A DNA stretch of 64,000 nucleotides, from positions 115,137 to 179,136 of the forward strand of contig NZ_KB899671.1 of assembly GCF_000378385.1 (NCBI RefSeq). Direction: 5' to 3'. The translations under genes and the position numbers were made by a program. The stretch is from Paenibacillus daejeonensis DSM 15491 (GTDB taxonomy: Bacteria; Bacillota; Bacilli; Paenibacillales; Paenibacillaceae). Positions 51,974 to 60,720 of the stretch are shown here, in pieces (positions within the stretch are counted from its first letter, which is position 1; each line of letters begins with the position of its first letter). The notes beneath the pieces were generated by a model that saw only the letters and a program-made list of their open reading frames with translations, was not told where the DNA came from and did no database searches.

Positions 51974-52681
51974 TCATTCGTCGATCCACGCCTCTACAAC
52001 TTCCAGATCCGAATACTCCGCAATTAGCGGTGCCATCTGCCGCAAGCCCAGCCAGCCCGCCCCCAGCGGCGGTCCCGTCTGGATCTCTCCGAGGCGGCCG
52101 GTATCCCGGAAGCGGAACAGTTCCACGCCTTCGATTGAAAAGCGGACATGCTCCCCGCTCTTGATGATCTCGAGCTGATATGGAGGATCACAATCCGGGA
52201 TGGCAGGCAGCGGATCCGCTCCCTGTGCTGCCAGATGAAAGCCGTAGCTCTTGCGAAGATTGCACAGCTGCAGCCGCCTCTCCTCCGGATAGCTCTTGCG
52301 GAAGTAGGAGATGTGATAGGCATCAATGTCGCCGTGATGATATTGGTCGTAAATTCCTGCGCGCGGTGCCAGGTCCGGATCGAACACCCCCTCACCGGAT
52401 CGGCCTTGGGCCGCAAAGAATAAGATGGCCAGCCCCGGCTGCCGGACCGGCCAGAACCGCCAGCGGATGGCGATGTGATCCGGGAATCGCTCCGGGCACC
52501 AGTAGACGAGATTAGCGGCTTGCCCTTCCTGCGGACTCCGTGTGCTCTCCAGCCGCAGACGGCCCTGGGGGAAAGAGATCGCCCCGTCCCCCTCCATAAC
52601 AAACCCTGTCGTATCAGCAGCCCTAGCCAGCGGGTTGGCATACAGAAGGCGCCCATATCGGCATATGGCCTGATCAGGCAT
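51974..52681 (-). CDS. DUF1961 (YesU-like) protein
   Basis: A 235-residue cytosolic beta-sandwich protein resembling YesU of the B. subtilis rhamnogalacturonan cluster (IAIRWRFWPVRQPGLAILFFAAQGR; GIYDQYHHGDIDAYHISYFRKS; CNLRKSYGFHLAAQG). It has a concanavalin-like look and may bind or process pectic oligosaccharides; no activity can be assigned. The ATG is seven bases after GGGGAG and overlaps the FG-GAP gene by eight bases. The PL26-like gene follows 17 bases later. Confidence 0.78.
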   Translation of the reverse strand: MPDQAICRYGRLLYANPLARAADTTGFVMEGDGAISFPQGRLRLESTRSPQEGQAANLVYWCPERFPDHIAIRWRFWPVRQPGLAILFFAAQGRSGEGVFDPDLAPRAGIYDQYHHGDIDAYHISYFRKSYPEERRLQLCNLRKSYGFHLAAQGADPLPAIPDCDPPYQLEIIKSGEHVRFSIEGVELFRFRDTGRLGEIQTGPPLGAGWLGLRQMAPLIAEYSDLEVVEAWIDE

Positions 52682-53948
52682 CCGTATACTCCCCGCCCGG
52701 ATAGAGCGTAGCATGGTGCAGCCGTTTCGGCTGTCGCAGCGGGGTACCTGCGCTGGCTGCCGTCAGTTCGCCCGGCTGCGAGGCAAAAATGGATACCGTA
52801 TGCTCGTTGTAGATCAGCACATGCGTGCGCCCGCCACCGGTTAAGTCGCCGTACTGGACGTAGCCGTCGATTGGAAAAGTGCAGACGGTCTGTCCGTAAC
52901 CGTCCAGCAGCGAAGGCAGTACGCCCCCGCCGCGGCGGTAGGCAAGAATATAGTCCAGCTCGCCGTCATCCCACCCGCGCAGCGTCTCGATGATGGTCAG
53001 CCACCCTTTCGTCTGGCGGTCCTCCTTCCATACCTCACGTCCTTCGCGATCCAGCAGGAAAATGCCGTCGCGCCCACTCGCGTGCCCCTGATCACCACGC
53101 TCGATTCTGTCGAGACCAGCCACCTGCAGACCTGGCTCCCCGCTTCGGAATCGCCCCAGCGCCACATGCTGCGACTCGATGGAACCGTCATAGCGCCAGA
53201 GCTCACGTCCCTCCAGGTCATACAGCACAGTGACACTGCCGCCGACGACCAGTTGGCGGCTGCCATCCCCCAAGACATCTCCAATCCAGAGACAGTCCGC
53301 GTGATCATCGAGGTCCTGGCAGGACCAGAGCGGCGTCCCATCATGATCCAGCATCGTATAGCCGGCCATCACCTCGTCTCGGCCGTCCCCATCAATATCA
53401 TGCACCCACGGATAGTGGCCGGGATTGCCCTCATGCGTCCATAACAGCTCCCAGTTGGCATCCATCGCCCATAGCCGCCTGTACCGATCCTTCAGGATAA
53501 TATCCTGTGCCCGCTCGCTGCCGCTCAGATTGGCGACAATAATGCAGTCATGGGCCAGCTCATCCGGGAGCTCGCGGACCGTCCGAATCGCCCCTGTCTT
53601 GCCGTCCACAATATGAAATTGCTTGTTCATGACGCACAGCAGCTCACAGCAGCCGTCACCGTCGATATCGTAGAGCTGGGCCGGATAATCGGATCCCGGA
53701 CCGCCGGCGTCCTCATCAGGCGTCCCCACCTGCCAGAGCAGCTCGCCCTCCAGGTTATAAGCTGTGGCGCATTGGACTTGATGGGGCACATAGCGGTCAT
53801 CAATGCCGCCGTCAGCCTGAATCATCACGATCTCCAACCGGCCATCCCCGTTGATATCCCCCAGCAGCATCTTGCATCGCTTGCCAGCCTCTCTAATATC
53901 GAGCGTTCGCAGCAGGGCCGGTGTGTGCAGCATGGTTTTTGAGCTCAT
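52674..53948 (-). CDS. FG-GAP/VCBS-type beta-propeller protein
   Basis: A 424-residue protein without signal peptide, built of about seven propeller blades with calcium-loop motifs DINGDGRLEIV, DIDGDGCCELL and DIDGDGRDEVM. These are shared with PL11 rhamnogalacturonan lyases (YesW/YesX), but the protein is about 200 residues shorter and I cannot identify a lyase active site. Its place between an LplA-like binding protein and YesU/YetA-like genes suggests a role in rhamnogalacturonan breakdown: either a divergent lyase or a binding protein. TGAGGAGG precedes the ATG. Confidence 0.72.
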   Translation of the reverse strand: MSSKTMLHTPALLRTLDIREAGKRCKMLLGDINGDGRLEIVMIQADGGIDDRYVPHQVQCATAYNLEGELLWQVGTPDEDAGGPGSDYPAQLYDIDGDGCCELLCVMNKQFHIVDGKTGAIRTVRELPDELAHDCIIVANLSGSERAQDIILKDRYRRLWAMDANWELLWTHEGNPGHYPWVHDIDGDGRDEVMAGYTMLDHDGTPLWSCQDLDDHADCLWIGDVLGDGSRQLVVGGSVTVLYDLEGRELWRYDGSIESQHVALGRFRSGEPGLQVAGLDRIERGDQGHASGRDGIFLLDREGREVWKEDRQTKGWLTIIETLRGWDDGELDYILAYRRGGGVLPSLLDGYGQTVCTFPIDGYVQYGDLTGGGRTHVLIYNEHTVSIFASQPGELTAASAGTPLRQPKRLHHATLYPGGEYTDA

Positions 53949-54005
53949 GTCTTTTCCTCCTCATAGAAACTGTTAAACAGTGAGGCCTCGAGGTAGCAGA
54001 TCATT

Positions 54006-54038
54006 CTTACGATCGCTGTTGTCCCCAGATTTCTTGTT
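54006..54038. repeat. 33-bp dispersed repeat, second copy
   Basis: Identical to 7917-7949 except one C/T change. Both copies have the same orientation and lie 58-84 bases upstream of a minus-strand start codon. Confidence 0.75.
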
Positions 54039-54117
54039 ATTTCTCCAGAATTGATCAGCACCTCTTCGGCCCTCTTTTAACAAGGTTTACCCGTTTCAAA
54101 AGTCATTTCGTAATAAG

Positions 54118-54149
54118 GAACGGGACGCAGCTTGTGCTGCGCCCCGTTC
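54118..54149 (-). terminator. hairpin after the LplA-like gene
   Basis: GAACGGG-A-CGCAGC pairs with GCTGCG-C-CCCGTTC (one mismatch in DNA, a G-U pair in the minus transcript) around TTGT. It lies ten bases after the stop. U tract weak; it may be a partial terminator or mRNA stabiliser within the operon. Confidence 0.65.
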
Positions 54150-54158
54150 GCTGGTTAG

Positions 54159-55745
54159 TTATGAATTCGTTTGGGCTTCCTGATGCAGCTTGTTGATCTC
54201 GGCGATATAGTCGTCGCCGCCGCTCGTCCGCCACAGCTGGAAGGCCTCCTCCAGCCCTTGCTCATCGATTTGGCCCACAATGTATTTGATTCGGGCGTCA
54301 TTGACGATGTTGTCCAGCTGCTGACCCTTCTGGGCGTAGACATCAGAGATCAGCGGCTCTGCCGGGTTGGCCACGACGATTTCTTCGTTCAGCGCCTGCA
54401 CTTCGGTTACTTTGTCATTGATTTCTGTAGACTCCAGAGTCGGTGTCTCCGGCCCAATGAACATCAGCATCTGGTTCATGGAACGCAGCTCCGTGGACAG
54501 TGCTACGTCCTCTGGCGTAACCAGCGGATGAATATAGCCATCCACCATTTCGTAGTGGCGGCCCTCGATACCGTAGCCGAGCAGCATCTGCATGTCTTCA
54601 TCATTCAGCTGATCCAGGAATTTCAATACGCGCTGCAGCTCTTCCTCCGTCTTTACTTGCGATTTGGAGACGGCGATGACATTGGCGTAGCCGGATGTCG
54701 GCATATCGCGGTGTCCCTTCGGCCCCACTGGCGCCTGGAACACGTTGACGTAAGGCTTCTCCCGCTCATTGGCATCCTGCATCTTGTCATTGATCCGTCT
54801 GGCGGCATCCGCCACATCGACCATCACGCCAGCCTCACCGTTGGTGATGGCGTCGTTCCAGACCGCAGGGTCCATGACAGCAAAGTCCGCGTTGACCAAT
54901 CCTTCCTCATACAGCTGGCGGAAGAATTTGAGCGCTTCCATATATTCCGGTGTGGTATGAGCTGGTACCAGCGAACCGTCGTCCGACTCGCCCCATTTGT
55001 TCGGAGCGCCGAACCAGGTCTGCATGATATCCCAAGGACCGGCATACTTCGTCACGACAATGCCATACGTATCGTCCTTGCCGTTCCCGTCCGGGTCATT
55101 CTCTTTGAAGGCCTTGAGCAGCGCATAAAATTCATCAATAGTCTTGGGCTCTTCAAGTCCAAGATTCTCCATCCAATCCCGGTTGACCGTTACACCCATC
55201 CGGCCCAGCACCCGGCCACGGTAGATGCCATAGGTTTTGCCGTCAATGGAAGAGTTGTTCAGAATAATCGGATTGGCCTGACTGAGGTTCGGATAGTCCT
55301 GCAGATAAGGCCCGAGCTCCCAGAATGCGCCTGTCCGCGCCGCGTTGATGAAGCTTGCCGAGTTGCGGTCTACCACCATCAGCGTGGGCAGCTGTCCGGA
55401 TGCCAGCGTAATATTCATCTTGTCGCCATACGAGCTGTTCGGCACGAATTGCATGGTAATATCGGTGTTCGTCGCTTCCTGCAGCGCCTTCAGCACCGGG
55501 CTGTCCTTGCTGGGCAGCTCTGTCTCAAAAGCAGGTACCATGAAGCTCAGCTTGAGCGGCGCTTCCTGCGTTTCGCCGGTTCCCTCCTGCCCGTTGCCGG
55601 TTCCTGGCGACTCGCCGCCGGTACCTGTGCCGCTGCCGGAGCCGCCTCCGTTATTGCCGCTGGAGCATGCGGAGAGCAGCCCCAGTACCAGGACTGCGCT
55701 GAGCAGCCACGTCATCTTGCGCTTCCAACCTTTGCTTGTCTTCAT
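54159..55745 (-). CDS. LplA-like substrate-binding lipoprotein
   Basis: A 528-residue lipoprotein with lipobox LLSAC (Cys27), a Gly/Ser/Thr-rich linker, and a large-type family-1 binding fold (WFGAPNKWGESDDGSLVPAH and GMLVDVADAARR-type segments). Size and context (two permeases upstream, YetA-like downstream) match LplA of the B. subtilis lplABC-yetA operon. The expected ligand is a rhamnogalacturonan oligosaccharide (inferred). GGGAGG precedes the ATG at 55745. Confidence 0.85.
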   Translation of the reverse strand: MKTSKGWKRKMTWLLSAVLVLGLLSACSSGNNGGGSGSGTGTGGESPGTGNGQEGTGETQEAPLKLSFMVPAFETELPSKDSPVLKALQEATNTDITMQFVPNSSYGDKMNITLASGQLPTLMVVDRNSASFINAARTGAFWELGPYLQDYPNLSQANPIILNNSSIDGKTYGIYRGRVLGRMGVTVNRDWMENLGLEEPKTIDEFYALLKAFKENDPDGNGKDDTYGIVVTKYAGPWDIMQTWFGAPNKWGESDDGSLVPAHTTPEYMEALKFFRQLYEEGLVNADFAVMDPAVWNDAITNGEAGVMVDVADAARRINDKMQDANEREKPYVNVFQAPVGPKGHRDMPTSGYANVIAVSKSQVKTEEELQRVLKFLDQLNDEDMQMLLGYGIEGRHYEMVDGYIHPLVTPEDVALSTELRSMNQMLMFIGPETPTLESTEINDKVTEVQALNEEIVVANPAEPLISDVYAQKGQQLDNIVNDARIKYIVGQIDEQGLEEAFQLWRTSGGDDYIAEINKLHQEAQTNS

Positions 55746-55877
55746 CTGTAAACCTCCCTTATATAATGGTTCTGCACTGTTACAGACTGGTCCGGCACCC
55801 GTGAGCACCGTTCTATCGTGAAGCCGGCAGCGGCAGGCAAGTGCTAGGCAGCCTATCTGCGTATGCCGGACTACCAG

Positions 55878-56762
55878 CTAACCTTTGATGGAGCCGAGCA
55901 GCATGCCTTTGGCAAAGTGCTTCTGAAGAAACGGATAGAGCATCAGAATCGGCACGGTGCCCACAACGATGACTGCCATCTTGACCGCTTGGTCCGGTGG
56001 TCGGACAAAGTTGGGGTCCATATTGCTCATATCCCCGACGGCCAGCTGCGAGAGCATGACCATCTCGCGAAGGACGACTTGGAGCGGCCATTTCAGATGA
56101 TCGTTGAGATAGAGCAGCGCGGAGAAGAAGTTGTTCCAGTGCCCTACCGCGTAGAACAGCCCGAAGGTCGCAATGATCGGCTTCGATAACGGCAGCACGA
56201 TACGCCATAGCACACCCAACTCCGTGCAGCCGTCAATCCGTGCGGATTCTTCTAGACCCGGGGGCAGGTTCTGGAAGAAGTTTTTGATAACGATGAGGTT
56301 AAATGCACTGATCGCACCAGGCAGAATGACTGCCGCATAGCTATCAATCATGCCCAGTTCCTTAACGACCAGGTAGGTCGGAATCATGCCTCCGCTGAAC
56401 AGCATGGAGAAGATGACAAGATTCATAATGGTGTTGCGGCCCATCAGATCCTTGCGCGATAGGGAATAGGCCATGGTCAGCGTAAAGGCCAGATTGGTGA
56501 TTGTGCCAACGACTGTAATGAATATGGAGACGCCGATACTGCGAAAGATGGTGCTCGAAGAAAAGATATATTGATACGCAGCGATGGAGTAATCCTTCGG
56601 GATAATGAAGAAATCCCTTGCGGCCAGCTCCGCTTCCGTCGTGAATGACCCTGCGACGATATAGACAAAGGGGAGAACGGTCACGCAGGCAAAGATCGTC
56701 AGAAATAAATAATTGGCTACATCGAAGACTCTTTCGCCCAGCGTGTCATGACGCGAATGCAT
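55878..56762 (-). CDS. lplC: LplC/YtcP-like ABC permease
   Basis: A 294-residue, six-helix permease with EAA loop LEESARIDGCTELGVLWRI. It opens RHDTLGERVFDVANYLFLT, typical of the LplC/YtcP subgroup. AAAGGAGC lies before the ATG. It forms the importer channel with the LplB-like protein; no ATPase gene is present in the locus. Confidence 0.85.
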   Translation of the reverse strand: MHSRHDTLGERVFDVANYLFLTIFACVTVLPFVYIVAGSFTTEAELAARDFFIIPKDYSIAAYQYIFSSSTIFRSIGVSIFITVVGTITNLAFTLTMAYSLSRKDLMGRNTIMNLVIFSMLFSGGMIPTYLVVKELGMIDSYAAVILPGAISAFNLIVIKNFFQNLPPGLEESARIDGCTELGVLWRIVLPLSKPIIATFGLFYAVGHWNNFFSALLYLNDHLKWPLQVVLREMVMLSQLAVGDMSNMDPNFVRPPDQAVKMAVIVVGTVPILMLYPFLQKHFAKGMLLGSIKG

Positions 56763-56801
56763 GGAATCCGCTCCTTTCTTCTTGTATGAACTTCAGGTTA
56801 T

Positions 56802-57770
56802 TTAGTACAGCCCTTCTTTACCCATGCGCTTGGCCAGATAGTTACTGCCGAAGATCAGGACAATACCCACCAGCGATTTGAACAAGCCGATTGCGGTACT
56901 GTAACTGAAAGCGCCCTGGGTGATACCGACAAAATACACATACGTATCAAAGACATCAGCAACGGTCCGGTTGAGCGAGTTGGTCATCAGGAAGATTTGC
57001 TCGAACCCGTTGTCGAGAAAATTGCCCAGTCTCAGGATAAGCAGGATTGAGATGACACCGCTGATGGCTGGCAGGGTAACATGCCACAGGCGCTGGAAGC
57101 GACTGGCCCCATCGACGACGGCAGCCTCGTACTGCTCCACATCTACCGAAGCTAACGCAGCCAGGAAGATGATGGTGCCCCATCCTGTCTCCTTCCACAT
57201 AATCTGTAGAATGATAAGTGGTCGGAACCAGTCGGGATCTGCCAGGAAGTTAAAGCTGCGGCCGGTCAACTGCTGGATGAGATCATGCAGGACGCCGCCC
57301 TGGGTTGTCAGAAACACATAGGTCATACTGGCCACAATAACCATCGAGATAAAGTGCGGGACGTAGACCATGGTCTGAACAAAGCGCTTGAAAATGCCAA
57401 CTCGAATCTCATTGAGCAGCAGCGCTACAATAATCGGTGCCGGGAAGAAGAACACCAGATCATAGACGGCTAAGATAAATGTGTTGCGCAGCAGCCGCAC
57501 GAAATCCGGGTTGCCGAAGAAGTTGCGAAAATGGTCCAGTCCCACCCAGGAGCTCTCCCAGAAGCCAAGGAAAGGCTGGAAGTTCTGAAAGGCAATCAGT
57601 ACGCCCCACATGGGCAGATATTTAAATACGAGAAAATACAGCAAGCCCGGCAATAACAGGACGTAGAGCCAGCGGTCCTTTTTAATGCGAGTCGTCCATG
57701 AACGCTTTTGCCGGACGGGCAGCGGGCGCTGCGGGTTGCGTTTATCGCTTGCTTGAGCGGTTGTCTCCAT
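56802..57770 (-). CDS. lplB: LplB-like ABC permease
   Basis: A 322-residue permease: basic N-terminus with RIKKDRWLYVLLLPGLLYFLVFKYLPMWG (split: positions about 28-57), typical of the LplB subgroup, six helices and EAA loop YEAAVVDGASRFQRLWHV. It is the first gene of the rhamnogalacturonan-type operon. Two CAAAAAAGT motifs and a cre box lie within the 200 bases upstream, implying control by the YesS-like regulator encoded next door plus CcpA. Confidence 0.87.
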   Translation of the reverse strand: METTAQASDKRNPQRPLPVRQKRSWTTRIKKDRWLYVLLLPGLLYFLVFKYLPMWGVLIAFQNFQPFLGFWESSWVGLDHFRNFFGNPDFVRLLRNTFILAVYDLVFFFPAPIIVALLLNEIRVGIFKRFVQTMVYVPHFISMVIVASMTYVFLTTQGGVLHDLIQQLTGRSFNFLADPDWFRPLIILQIMWKETGWGTIIFLAALASVDVEQYEAAVVDGASRFQRLWHVTLPAISGVISILLILRLGNFLDNGFEQIFLMTNSLNRTVADVFDTYVYFVGITQGAFSYSTAIGLFKSLVGIVLIFGSNYLAKRMGKEGLY

Positions 57771-57832
57771 CGGCTCTTCCTTTCTTATCGAAATCGGGAT
57801 TTATTTTCCTGCTCCGAGTATTGCAGATTCGA

Positions 57833-57845
57833 TCAAGCGCTTTCA
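57833..57845 (-). promoter_or_regulatory. cre box of the lpl-type operon
   Basis: Minus strand TGAAAGCGCTTGA. It begins inside a possible -35 (TTGAAA) whose -10 could be AATACT 18 bases on, so CcpA binding would block the promoter. Confidence 0.65.
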
Positions 57846-57850
57846 ATTCC

Positions 57851-57925
57851 ACTTTTTTGCCAGCTACTACGATCGATGAAATCCCGCGCCAGGCTTGGCT
57901 TTTACGGCGGGATGGTACTTTTTTG
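57851..57925 (-). promoter_or_regulatory. paired CAAAAAAGT operator motifs ahead of lplB
   Basis: Minus strand CTGGCAAAAAAGTGGAATTG (core complement of 57851-57859) and CTGCCAAAAAAGTACCATCC (core complement of 57917-57925), 66 bp apart. The same core appears twice ahead of the YesS-like gene (60443-60534). The proximal copy abuts the cre box and -35 region, a typical activator position for an AraC-family protein. Confidence 0.6.
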
Positions 57926-57967
57926 GCAGCTTGTTCCTGCCTACGTCCACCCGCACATCGCCTCCCA

Positions 57968-60337
57968 TCATCCTGAGGAAGACCTGGCAGCCTGACCCCG
58001 GTACTCGCTCGGTGTGACACCGGCATGCTTCTTGAAGATCCGGTTAAAATACCGCTGCTGGTAGCCAACCGCCTCCGCCACCAGATTAATCTGCAGCTCT
58101 GAATCCCGGAGCAGCTCCTTGGCCTTGGCGATCCGCAGCTCAGTAAGATAATCGATGAAGTTGACACCTGTTACCGACTTGAACAGCTTGCTTAGCGTAT
58201 AGGAATTCACGCCGGCCCGATCCGCACACGATTCCAGCGAGACTGGCGTCATGTAGTTATCCTGTAGATAAGCCACCGTCTGATCGACTACTTCCCGCAG
58301 CTGACGGCTGGCCCGCGCTTCGCGTTCAGCTATAAAGGGAGCTATGACGCGCTGCTTGAGCCAATCCACCATCTTCTCAGGGTCACGAATCTGCGAGAGC
58401 TCCTCATACAGATTAGCCCCTTCAAATAATTGAAATGGCATAATCCCGCTCTGCAGCATCATGTGCTGCAAGGAGCCGAGCAACTGCAGAAGCGTCTGCT
58501 GAATCTGCACCTCGGAGCCCCGATAGCTCAGAATTTCCTCATAAAACCGATCGACCAGCAACAAGACCGCACTTGGTTGCCCGCCGCGCATCGTCTGTAC
58601 AAGCTCCAGCTCTAGTGCGAATGGATACCGAGCCGACTGGGCCTCGAACGATTGATCGTACTCATCCAGCCGAATCGTCTGATTCTGATTCAGGAAGGGA
58701 CGATTGGCGGAGGCCCGTTCGACCTCCATGAACGTCTCGGCAACGCGGCGCATCTGTTCAATCGGCCGGCTGATGGTGAGCGTAACCTGCAGCTGCAGAA
58801 TGCGATTTACCATCTCGGTAATCCGATCACCCAACTGCATGACCTGCTCCGACACTTCGCTGCCCGCCTCGCTGACAATCATGACGCAGACCGAGAGATC
58901 GTGGAAGTTCATCACATCGCAACGTTGGAATGCCTCCTGCGCCAGCTCATCGATGATATTGGCTGCGGCAAAGGTGACCAGACTCTCATCGCCACGCGGG
59001 AACCGCCCGCTGAGCCGGCTGTAGCCGGTTAACCGCACATGCAGCAGATGGCTCTGATAGCCCTCCGTTTCCCAACCGTAGCGCTGCAGCCGGATGCGCA
59101 GATCCTGCTCGCTGTAAGCATAGAGATGACCCTGCAGCAGTTGCAGCAAAAAGCCTGATCGCAGATGAGGCAGCTGATCATCGAGTTTCTCCTGTAGATG
59201 CAGGCTCCGATGCTCCGCGGACTGCCACTGCTTCTCGATAAACTGGAACTCGTCAAGCTCCCGGGGGTGCGGCTCTGACTCACCAAGGCGGCGCAGCAAG
59301 CGGGCGATGGGCGAATACATCCGAATCGAGGCCAGCCATGATAATAGCAAGGCCACGATCAGCCCGACGCTGCTGACGATCAGTATCGTATTGGACAACA
59401 TCACTACCGGGGCTGTAATGGCGGTGACGGGAGCAGCAGAGACGTAGGTCCACGTTTTGTCCACCCGCATGAAGCTGCCGTAGGAGACCGAGTAGGTCTT
59501 GCCTTCCCGTTCCCACAGAAACGTATCCTTGCCGACCGTCCCCACCCGCTGTGCCACTTCTTCCCGAAGCTCACTATACAGCGCTTGAGAGGACGCCCGG
59601 TTATCGGAGACAACCACACTATCGGTTCCCTCCATCAAGAAGGTCGCCCCTTCATTGTAAGGGGTCATGGTCTTCAGTAAATTCACCATTTTCTCATGAT
59701 TCAGCGTAATCGAGAGCACGCCGAAGGGACTCGTACTCTCCCCCGGAATCTGGTGAACAAGCCGAATCGGCTCTCGGCGGTCCAACCCGTCCGAAATCCG
59801 ATCCTGCCCGATTTTCTTCCAATACATGCTGCGCCTGTCTTGCATCAGTTCCTCATAGGGTTGAATCTGTGCCTCGTTCTTCAGCATGTGGAAGCCCGTA
59901 TTGAACAACACCGGCGCGCCGCCAGCCTGCAAGGGCTGAATATACAAATTGACATCCTTGATGAGCGGATGGGAGCCTTGGAGAATGACAAGGGATTTGC
60001 TTATATCCCAGGTCTCCTGGAAGTGGTAGACAAAATCCAGCTCCTGCAGCGGGAAACCAAAGCGCGGACTAAACGCCCAGTGCGATAGGTCCATCTCCAG
60101 GTAACTCAGTTGATCATCAATATTGTCCACTCGCTCATCAATTTGCCGCTGATGCATCTCATTCAGGTCCCGCTCAATCCCGGCAACCGAAAACCAATAG
60201 ATGCACACCCCGGTCACAAAGCCCGGAATACTGGCAGTGAGCAGAATCAAGATCAGGCTCTTTCGGTAAAACGTCCCCCTGCGGGCATTCCGCCACCCCG
60301 CCAATTTTCCCACTTGACCTTGTAAGCGCTTCAGCAT
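57968..60337 (-). CDS. YesS-like membrane-sensor AraC regulator
   Basis: A 789-residue one-component regulator: helix 1 at about 27-50, an extracytoplasmic cache-like sensor to about 305, helix 2 at about 310-335, a long cytosolic linker, and a C-terminal AraC domain (SLESCADRAGVNSYTLSKLFK; INLVAEAVGYQQRYFNRIFKKH). This is the architecture of B. subtilis YesS, activator of the rhamnogalacturonan genes. It is transcribed in the same direction as, and just upstream of, the lpl-type operon, and CAAAAAAGT motifs occur ahead of both. AGGAGCG precedes the ATG. Confidence 0.87.
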   Translation of the reverse strand: MLKRLQGQVGKLAGWRNARRGTFYRKSLILILLTASIPGFVTGVCIYWFSVAGIERDLNEMHQRQIDERVDNIDDQLSYLEMDLSHWAFSPRFGFPLQELDFVYHFQETWDISKSLVILQGSHPLIKDVNLYIQPLQAGGAPVLFNTGFHMLKNEAQIQPYEELMQDRRSMYWKKIGQDRISDGLDRREPIRLVHQIPGESTSPFGVLSITLNHEKMVNLLKTMTPYNEGATFLMEGTDSVVVSDNRASSQALYSELREEVAQRVGTVGKDTFLWEREGKTYSVSYGSFMRVDKTWTYVSAAPVTAITAPVVMLSNTILIVSSVGLIVALLLSWLASIRMYSPIARLLRRLGESEPHPRELDEFQFIEKQWQSAEHRSLHLQEKLDDQLPHLRSGFLLQLLQGHLYAYSEQDLRIRLQRYGWETEGYQSHLLHVRLTGYSRLSGRFPRGDESLVTFAAANIIDELAQEAFQRCDVMNFHDLSVCVMIVSEAGSEVSEQVMQLGDRITEMVNRILQLQVTLTISRPIEQMRRVAETFMEVERASANRPFLNQNQTIRLDEYDQSFEAQSARYPFALELELVQTMRGGQPSAVLLLVDRFYEEILSYRGSEVQIQQTLLQLLGSLQHMMLQSGIMPFQLFEGANLYEELSQIRDPEKMVDWLKQRVIAPFIAEREARASRQLREVVDQTVAYLQDNYMTPVSLESCADRAGVNSYTLSKLFKSVTGVNFIDYLTELRIAKAKELLRDSELQINLVAEAVGYQQRYFNRIFKKHAGVTPSEYRGQAARSSSG

Positions 60338-60442
60338 TTTGGGCCACGCTCCTATCCTTCTATTGCTTCACAGGCTATTCTCATTATAGGGATGTGCCAA
60401 CATGGGTTATAGTACAATTTCCAGTCAACTCATTTGCCTTCC

Positions 60443-60534
60443 ACTTTTTTGTGGCTCGTTATCCCCGGGTTTCTCTTTTCTTGCTTCTTCTATTTTCACC
60501 TCACCAGTACTTTGCGTTCAATTGGACTTTTTTG
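60443..60534 (-). promoter_or_regulatory. paired CAAAAAAGT operator motifs ahead of the YesS-like gene
   Basis: Minus strand CCGGCAAAAAAGTCCAATTG (core complement of 60526-60534) and GCCACAAAAAAGTGGAAGGC (core complement of 60443-60451), 83 bp apart. A TATAAT (complement of 60383-60388) lies downstream with no good -35, as expected for an activator-dependent promoter. Together with the lplB copies this suggests autoregulation. The rest of this 380-base gap holds only the terminator of the next gene. Confidence 0.6.
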
Positions 60535-60647
60535 CCGGCCTTAAAAAGCCAGGAATGGCGCCTGCTCTGGGTTTTTGGGAGCATGTCCAGATCCAGGCTA
60601 TGGTACGCTTTTGCGTGCTGGGCTTTTCTTGCAGCGGGTGTTCTAAC

Positions 60648-60681
60648 GCAAAAAAGCGATGCTCCGATCGTCTGGAGCATC
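60648..60681 (-). terminator. terminator of the DUF418 gene
   Basis: Minus strand GATGCTCC - AGACGATC - GGAGCATC followed by GCTTTTTTGCG, 40 bases after the stop at 60721. Confidence 0.85.
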
Positions 60682-60720
60682 ACTCACATCCCACTTTATT
60701 ATTTCATCTAGACTAGGTCA

